The translations under genes and the position numbers were made by a program. Positions 6,617-10,265 of a DNA stretch of 10,265 bases are shown here, in pieces; position 1 is the stretch's first letter; each line of letters opens with the position of its first letter. The stretch comes from Synechococcus sp. HW_metabat.54 (GTDB lineage: Bacteria; Cyanobacteriota; Cyanobacteriia; PCC-6307; Cyanobiaceae). Below the pieces are notes generated by a model, which saw nothing but the letters and a program-made list of their open reading frames with translations, had not been told where the DNA came from and did no database searches. The stretch is taken from assembly GCA_018623675.1 (NCBI GenBank), contig JAAZVJ010000020.1, positions 1-10,265 on the forward strand. The letters are read 5' to 3'.

Positions 6617-9217
6617 TCAGGCCCCGGCCAGCACTTTTGCTTCCTCGTCGGCACTCATGACCCGACCTTCATCTTCGAAACCAGCGATCTGGTCGAAGTT
6701 CAGGTAGCGATAGAGCTCATCGGAGAGGGGGTCGATCTTCTCTGCTGCAATGCTGCGGTACTCCTCCGGGGTGGGGATGCGACCCAACTGGGCGCAGACG
6801 GCAGCGAGTTCGGCACTGCCCAGGTACACCTGTGCCCCTTTGCCCAGGCGGTTGTTGAAGTTGCGGGTGCTGGTGGAGAACACCGTGGTGTTGTCTTCGA
6901 CCCGGGCTTGATTGCCCATGCAGAGGGAGCAACCGGGCATTTCCATGCGGGAACCGGCTGCTTCGAAGGTGGCGTAGTAACCCTCCTCTTTCAGGGTCTC
7001 TTCGTCCATGCGCGTTGGAGGGCAGACCCAGAGGCGGGCCGTGTTCTGGCCGGCGCCTTCCAGCACCTTGGCCGCGGCGCGGTAGTGACCGATGTTGGTC
7101 ATGCAGGAGCCAATGAAGACTTCCTGCACGGGGTCACCAGCCACTTCGCTGAGCAGCTTCACGTTGTCGGGGTCGTTGGGGCAGGCCACGACGGGTTCCG
7201 TGAGTTCGTCGAGATTGATCTCCAGTACTTCGGCGTATTCCGCATCGGTGTCGGCGCTGAGCAGCTGCGGGTTGGCCAGCCATTCCTCCATGGCTTTGAT
7301 CCGGCGCGCCAGGGTGCGGGCATCGCTGTAGCCGCGGGCGATCATGTTTTTCAGCAGCGCCACATTGCTGCGCAGGTATTCGCTCACCGTTTCTTCGGAG
7401 AGCTTGATGGTGCAGCCGGCGCAGGAGCGTTCCGCGCTGGCGTCGGTGAGTTCGAAGGCCTGTTCCAGCTTCAGGTCGGGGAGACCTTCGATCTCCATGA
7501 TCCGGCCATTGAACAGGTTTTTCTTGTTGGCCTTTTCAACGGTGAGCAGCCCCCGCTGAATGGCCACCCAAGGGATGGCATTCACCACATCCCGGAGCGT
7601 GACGCCGGGTTGCAGGGATCCGCTGAAGCGCACCAGTACTGATTCAGGCATGTCGAGCGGCATAGCGCCGATGGCGGCGGCAAAGGCCACAACACCCGAT
7701 CCGCCCGGGAAGGAAATACCCAGGGGGAAACGGGTGTGGCTGTCGCCGCCGGTGCCGACGGTGTCGGGCAGCAGCATGCGGTTCAGCCAGCTGTGGATGA
7801 TGCCGTCGCCGGGTCGCAGGGCGACACCGCCGCGCTGAGCGAAGAAGTCGGGCAGATCTTTCTGGGTCTGCAGATCCACAGGCTTGGGATAGGCCGCGGT
7901 GTGGCAGAAGCTCTGCATCACCAGGTCGGAGGAGAAGCCAAGGCAGGCCAGCTCCTTCATTTCATCCCGGGTCATGGGCCCGGTGGTGTCTTGGGAGCCG
8001 ACGGTGGTCATCAGCGGCTCACAGCTCGTGCCCGGACGAACGCCGGGCAGGCCACAGGCCTTACCCACCATCTTCTGGGCCAGGGTGAAGCCCTTACCGG
8101 TGTCGGTCGGGGCCGAGGGGCGGATGAACAGATCGGAGGCTGGAAGCCCGAGCTGGTTGCGAACTTTGTCGGTCAGTGCACGGCCGATCATCAAGGGAAT
8201 GCGGCCTCCTGCACGCACCTCATCGCTGATGGTGCTGGGTTTGAGGTCGAAGCGGGCGATCACTTCGCCGGCATTCGCCTCACCAGCAGCTCGTTCAATC
8301 GTGCCGGCGAGGGGCCGGATTGTGATCACATCCCCGCTCTTGAGGGCTGTGACGTCGCATTCGATCGGAAGGGCACCGGAATCCTCTGCTGTGTTGAAGA
8401 AGATCGGCGCAATCTTGCCGCCAAGAATCACGCCACCGGCCTTCTTGTTGGGGACATGGGGGATGGCGTTTCCGGTGTGCCAGAGCACGGAGTTGATGGC
8501 GCTTTTGCGGGAGCTGCCGGTGCCCACCACATCACCCACGTAGGCCACGGGGTGGCCTTTCTGCTTCAGGGTGTTGATCGTGTTCAGGCCATCGGGATCC
8601 CGGGTCTCGAGCATGGCCAGGGCATGGAGAGGAATGTCCGGCCGGGTGGTGGCGTGGGTCGCTGGCGACAGGTCGTCAGTGTTGGTTTCCCCGTCGACCT
8701 TGAAGACGGTGACGGTGATTTCTGAAGCCAGTTCCGGCTTGCTGGTGAACCATTCCCCGGCAGCCCAGCTGTCAACCACCTGTTTGGCGAAGCGGTTGTT
8801 TGCCGCCAGCTCCATCACCTCGTTGTAAGCGTCGTAAACGAGCAGGGTTCGGCTCAGGCCTTCTGCGGCGCAAGCGGCCAGGGATTCATCGCTGTGTTGA
8901 AGCAGCTCGATCAGCGCTGCCACGTTGTAGCCGCCCACCATCGTTCCGAGCAGGCGTGCGGCGTCCAGTGCGGAAACCAGAGGGCTGGTGGTGGTGCCTT
9001 GGGCGACGGCGCTGAGCCAGGTGGCTTTCACATAGGCCGCCTCATCGACTCCAGGGGGAATGCGTTCACTGAGCAGATGCAGCAGTTCCTGCTCTTCGCC
9101 TGCGGGTGGGTTTTGCAACAGCTCGGTGAGTGCCTGGGTCTGCTCGGCGTTGAGTGGCAGGGGGGGAATTCCCTGGGCAGTCCGTTCGGCGGCGCTTGCG
9201 CGATAGGCACTCAGCAT
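6617..9217 (-). CDS. acnB: Bifunctional aconitate hydratase 2 / 2-methylisocitrate dehydratase AcnB
   Basis: This 866-residue protein (E. coli AcnB has 865) interconverts citrate and isocitrate through cis-aconitate in the cytoplasmic citric-acid pathway, which supplies 2-oxoglutarate for nitrogen assimilation in cyanobacteria. The order follows AcnB: an N-terminal HEAT-like helical region (about 1-160), a swivel domain (about 165-380, with [18 protein letters not shown]), then the catalytic domains. The [4Fe-4S] ligands are C705 in [15 protein letters not shown] and C763/C766 in [13 protein letters not shown], with spacing like E. coli C710, C769 and C772. Substrate-site segments such as [13 protein letters not shown] are also present. 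An in-frame ATG at 9250 would add 11 residues ([11 protein letters not shown]). I choose ATG 9217 because [12 protein letters not shown] matches the usual AcnB N-terminus and AGAGGA lies 9 bases upstream. It is the first gene of an operon with ClC and radical SAM genes, and is transcribed divergently from DAHP synthase. Confidence 0.97.
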   Translation of the reverse strand: MLSAYRASAAERTAQGIPPLPLNAEQTQALTELLQNPPAGEEQELLHLLSERIPPGVDEAAYVKATWLSAVAQGTTTSPLVSALDAARLLGTMVGGYNVAALIELLQHSDESLAACAAEGLSRTLLVYDAYNEVMELAANNRFAKQVVDSWAAGEWFTSKPELASEITVTVFKVDGETNTDDLSPATHATTRPDIPLHALAMLETRDPDGLNTINTLKQKGHPVAYVGDVVGTGSSRKSAINSVLWHTGNAIPHVPNKKAGGVILGGKIAPIFFNTAEDSGALPIECDVTALKSGDVITIRPLAGTIERAAGEANAGEVIARFDLKPSTISDEVRAGGRIPLMIGRALTDKVRNQLGLPASDLFIRPSAPTDTGKGFTLAQKMVGKACGLPGVRPGTSCEPLMTTVGSQDTTGPMTRDEMKELACLGFSSDLVMQSFCHTAAYPKPVDLQTQKDLPDFFAQRGGVALRPGDGIIHSWLNRMLLPDTVGTGGDSHTRFPLGISFPGGSGVVAFAAAIGAMPLDMPESVLVRFSGSLQPGVTLRDVVNAIPWVAIQRGLLTVEKANKKNLFNGRIMEIEGLPDLKLEQAFELTDASAERSCAGCTIKLSEETVSEYLRSNVALLKNMIARGYSDARTLARRIKAMEEWLANPQLLSADTDAEYAEVLEINLDELTEPVVACPNDPDNVKLLSEVAGDPVQEVFIGSCMTNIGHYRAAAKVLEGAGQNTARLWVCPPTRMDEETLKEEGYYATFEAAGSRMEMPGCSLCMGNQARVEDNTTVFSTSTRNFNNRLGKGAQVYLGSAELAAVCAQLGRIPTPEEYRSIAAEKIDPLSDELYRYLNFDQIAGFEDEGRVMSADEEAKVLAGA

Positions 9218-9333
9218 CGGAAGTCGGTCCTCTGGCGGTGGGCAATGCATCCATTGTTCTTGTTGACGGGTCGCCGCTTGGTGATGAATGCATCCGACGG
9301 CTTACGTAACCTGGGTTTTTCTCGGCCAGGGGC
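9218..9333. promoter_or_regulatory. Divergent regulatory region between acnB and DAHP synthase
   Basis: These 116 bases must hold the start signals for both genes. Visible elements are a 9-base direct repeat AATGCATCC at 9244-9252 and 9287-9295, an 8-base perfect palindrome TTACGTAA at 9302-9309, and a TTGACG hexamer at 9263-9268 on the plus strand that could be a -35 for the DAHP synthase gene. No good -10 lies at the right distance from it. I see no NtcA-type GTA-N8-TAC site. Promoter positions are therefore not assigned. Confidence 0.5.
9227..9232 (-). promoter_or_regulatory. Ribosome-binding site for acnB
   Basis: On the minus strand this reads AGAGGA and ends about 9 bases before ATG 9217-9215. 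It is the reason, together with the family-typical N-terminus MLSAYR, for preferring this start over the in-frame ATG at 9250-9248. The site lies inside the longer reading frame and would be coding if the upstream ATG were used. Confidence 0.55.
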
Positions 9334-10265
9334 ATGACCACCACTTCCGACCTCCATGTGGTGGAGACCCGTCCCCTGGTGGCTCCTGCCCTTCTGCACG
9401 CCGATTTGCCTATCGACCCATCGGCGGCAGACACTGTCGCCAATGCGCGTCGACGCATTCAGGCCATCCTCAGTGGCGAAGACCGACGCATGTTGGTGAT
9501 CGTTGGTCCCTGTTCGGTGCACGACGTGGAGGCGGCTCGGGACTACGCCCGCCGCTTGGCACCGTTGCGGGAACGCCACATCAATGAATTGGAAGTGGTG
9601 ATGCGGGTGTATTTCGAGAAACCCCGCACCACCGTGGGTTGGAAGGGACTGATCAATGACCCCCACCTCGATGGCTCTTACGACATCAATACGGGCCTAC
9701 GCCTCTCCCGCTCTCTGCTGCTGGATTTGGCCCGTGAAGGCATGCCCACTGCCACGGAGTTACTCGACCCAGTGGTGCCCCAGTACATCGCCGACCTGAT
9801 CAGCTGGACGGCGATCGGTGCTCGCACGACGGAAAGCCAGACCCACCGTGAAATGGCATCCGGTTTGTCGATGCCCATTGGCTACAAGAACAGCACGGAT
9901 GGCAGTGCCACCATTGCCATCAATGCCATGCAGGCAGCCTCAAGGCCCCATCATTTTCTTGGCATCAACCACAGCGGTCATGCCTCGATTGTGAGCACCA
10001 CAGGCAACCCCCATGGCCACCTTGTGTTGCGCGGTGGCAACCGTGGCACCAACTACCACTTGGAAGCTGTTCAGTCGGCCGCGGCTGAATTGAGCCAAGC
10101 AGGATTGGTGGACCGTTTGATGGTGGATTGCAGCCACGGCAATTCCAACAAGGACTACCGCCGCCAGGGCGAAGTGCTGCAAGCAGTGGCTGAGCAGGTG
10201 AAGCAGGGCTCCACCCACGTGATGGGTGTGATGCTCGAAAGCCATTTGGTGGAGGGCAATCAGAA
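9334..10265 (+). CDS. aroG: 3-deoxy-7-phosphoheptulonate (DAHP) synthase, class I, C-terminus off the right edge
   Basis: From ATG 9334 the frame is open for 310 codons to the window end. The E. coli enzymes are about 350 residues, so roughly 40 residues are missing. The enzyme condenses phosphoenolpyruvate with erythrose 4-phosphate, the first step of the shikimate pathway to aromatic amino acids, quinones and tocopherols. Class I (AroF/G/H type) motifs are clear: IVGPCSVHD (metal ligand C60), EKPRTTVGWKGLINDP (PEP-binding Lys96), GARTTESQTHRE, GYKNSTDG (K185), VDCSHGNSNK (metal ligand H268) and GVMLESHLVEGNQ (E302). The fourth metal ligand, an Asp near 326, lies beyond the window. Ser179 in GLSMP matches AroG Ser180, a feedback-site residue, but which amino acid inhibits this enzyme cannot be told from that alone, so the aroG symbol is a family label. 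No good ribosome-binding site is seen; AGGGG ends one base before the ATG. Confidence 0.95.
   Translation, partial: MTTTSDLHVVETRPLVAPALLHADLPIDPSAADTVANARRRIQAILSGEDRRMLVIVGPCSVHDVEAARDYARRLAPLRERHINELEVVMRVYFEKPRTTVGWKGLINDPHLDGSYDINTGLRLSRSLLLDLAREGMPTATELLDPVVPQYIADLISWTAIGARTTESQTHREMASGLSMPIGYKNSTDGSATIAINAMQAASRPHHFLGINHSGHASIVSTTGNPHGHLVLRGGNRGTNYHLEAVQSAAAELSQAGLVDRLMVDCSHGNSNKDYRRQGEVLQAVAEQVKQGSTHVMGVMLESHLVEGNQ

Noticed and set aside
7736-8725. Plus-strand open frame (329 codons) inside acnB
   Set aside because: It lies fully within the conserved coding sequence of acnB and shows no domain or ribosome-binding site of its own.
9217-9250. Upstream ATG (9250) as the start of acnB
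   Set aside because: The added residues [11 protein letters not shown] do not resemble AcnB N-termini, and the ribosome-binding site AGAGGA points to ATG 9217.
9940-10245. Minus-strand open frame inside the DAHP synthase gene
   Set aside because: The plus strand encodes conserved DAHP synthase active-site motifs over the same bases.

Overview
The window looks like the chromosome of a GC-rich marine or brackish picocyanobacterium of the Synechococcus/Cyanobium group. The evidence is a CyanoQ (PsbQ) lipoprotein gene, a cyanobacterial-type AcnB, an IctB/O-antigen-ligase-type membrane protein, high GC content, dense packing with overlapping ends, and two HIP1 octamers (GCGATCGC). It reads as ordinary core genome. 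I see no rRNA, tRNA, insertion sequence, phage gene or CRISPR array, and no gene-free stretch longer than about 120 bases.

Layout, left to right. (1) On the minus strand, psbQ (815-1270) is followed 10 bases later by an FAD-dependent oxidoreductase that runs off the left edge (1-804). (2) A divergent spacer of about 90 bases (1274-1362) holds the probable psbQ promoter. (3) On the plus strand, purU (1363-2217, TTG start) overlaps by ATGA a polytopic O-antigen-ligase/IctB-like protein (2214-3494). (4) That gene meets, tail to tail with a 14-base overlap, a minus-strand operon transcribed as acnB (9217-6617), a ClC-type H+/Cl- antiporter (6596-5112) and a radical SAM protein (about 5115-3481). 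(5) A divergent spacer (9218-9333) separates acnB from a class I DAHP synthase (9334 onward, cut by the right edge).

Functionally the genes are mostly housekeeping: photosystem II stability (PsbQ), one-carbon/purine balance (PurU releases formate and tetrahydrofolate from 10-formyl-THF), the citrate-to-isocitrate step (AcnB), entry into aromatic amino-acid synthesis (DAHP synthase) and anion/proton exchange (ClC). The radical SAM protein and the O-antigen-ligase-like protein have no assignable substrate. The points most worth checking are translational. Two downstream operon genes, the FAD oxidoreductase and the radical SAM protein, have no ATG/GTG/TTG that would give a complete N-terminus, and CTG is the best remaining candidate in both. 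I found no convincing new biological system.
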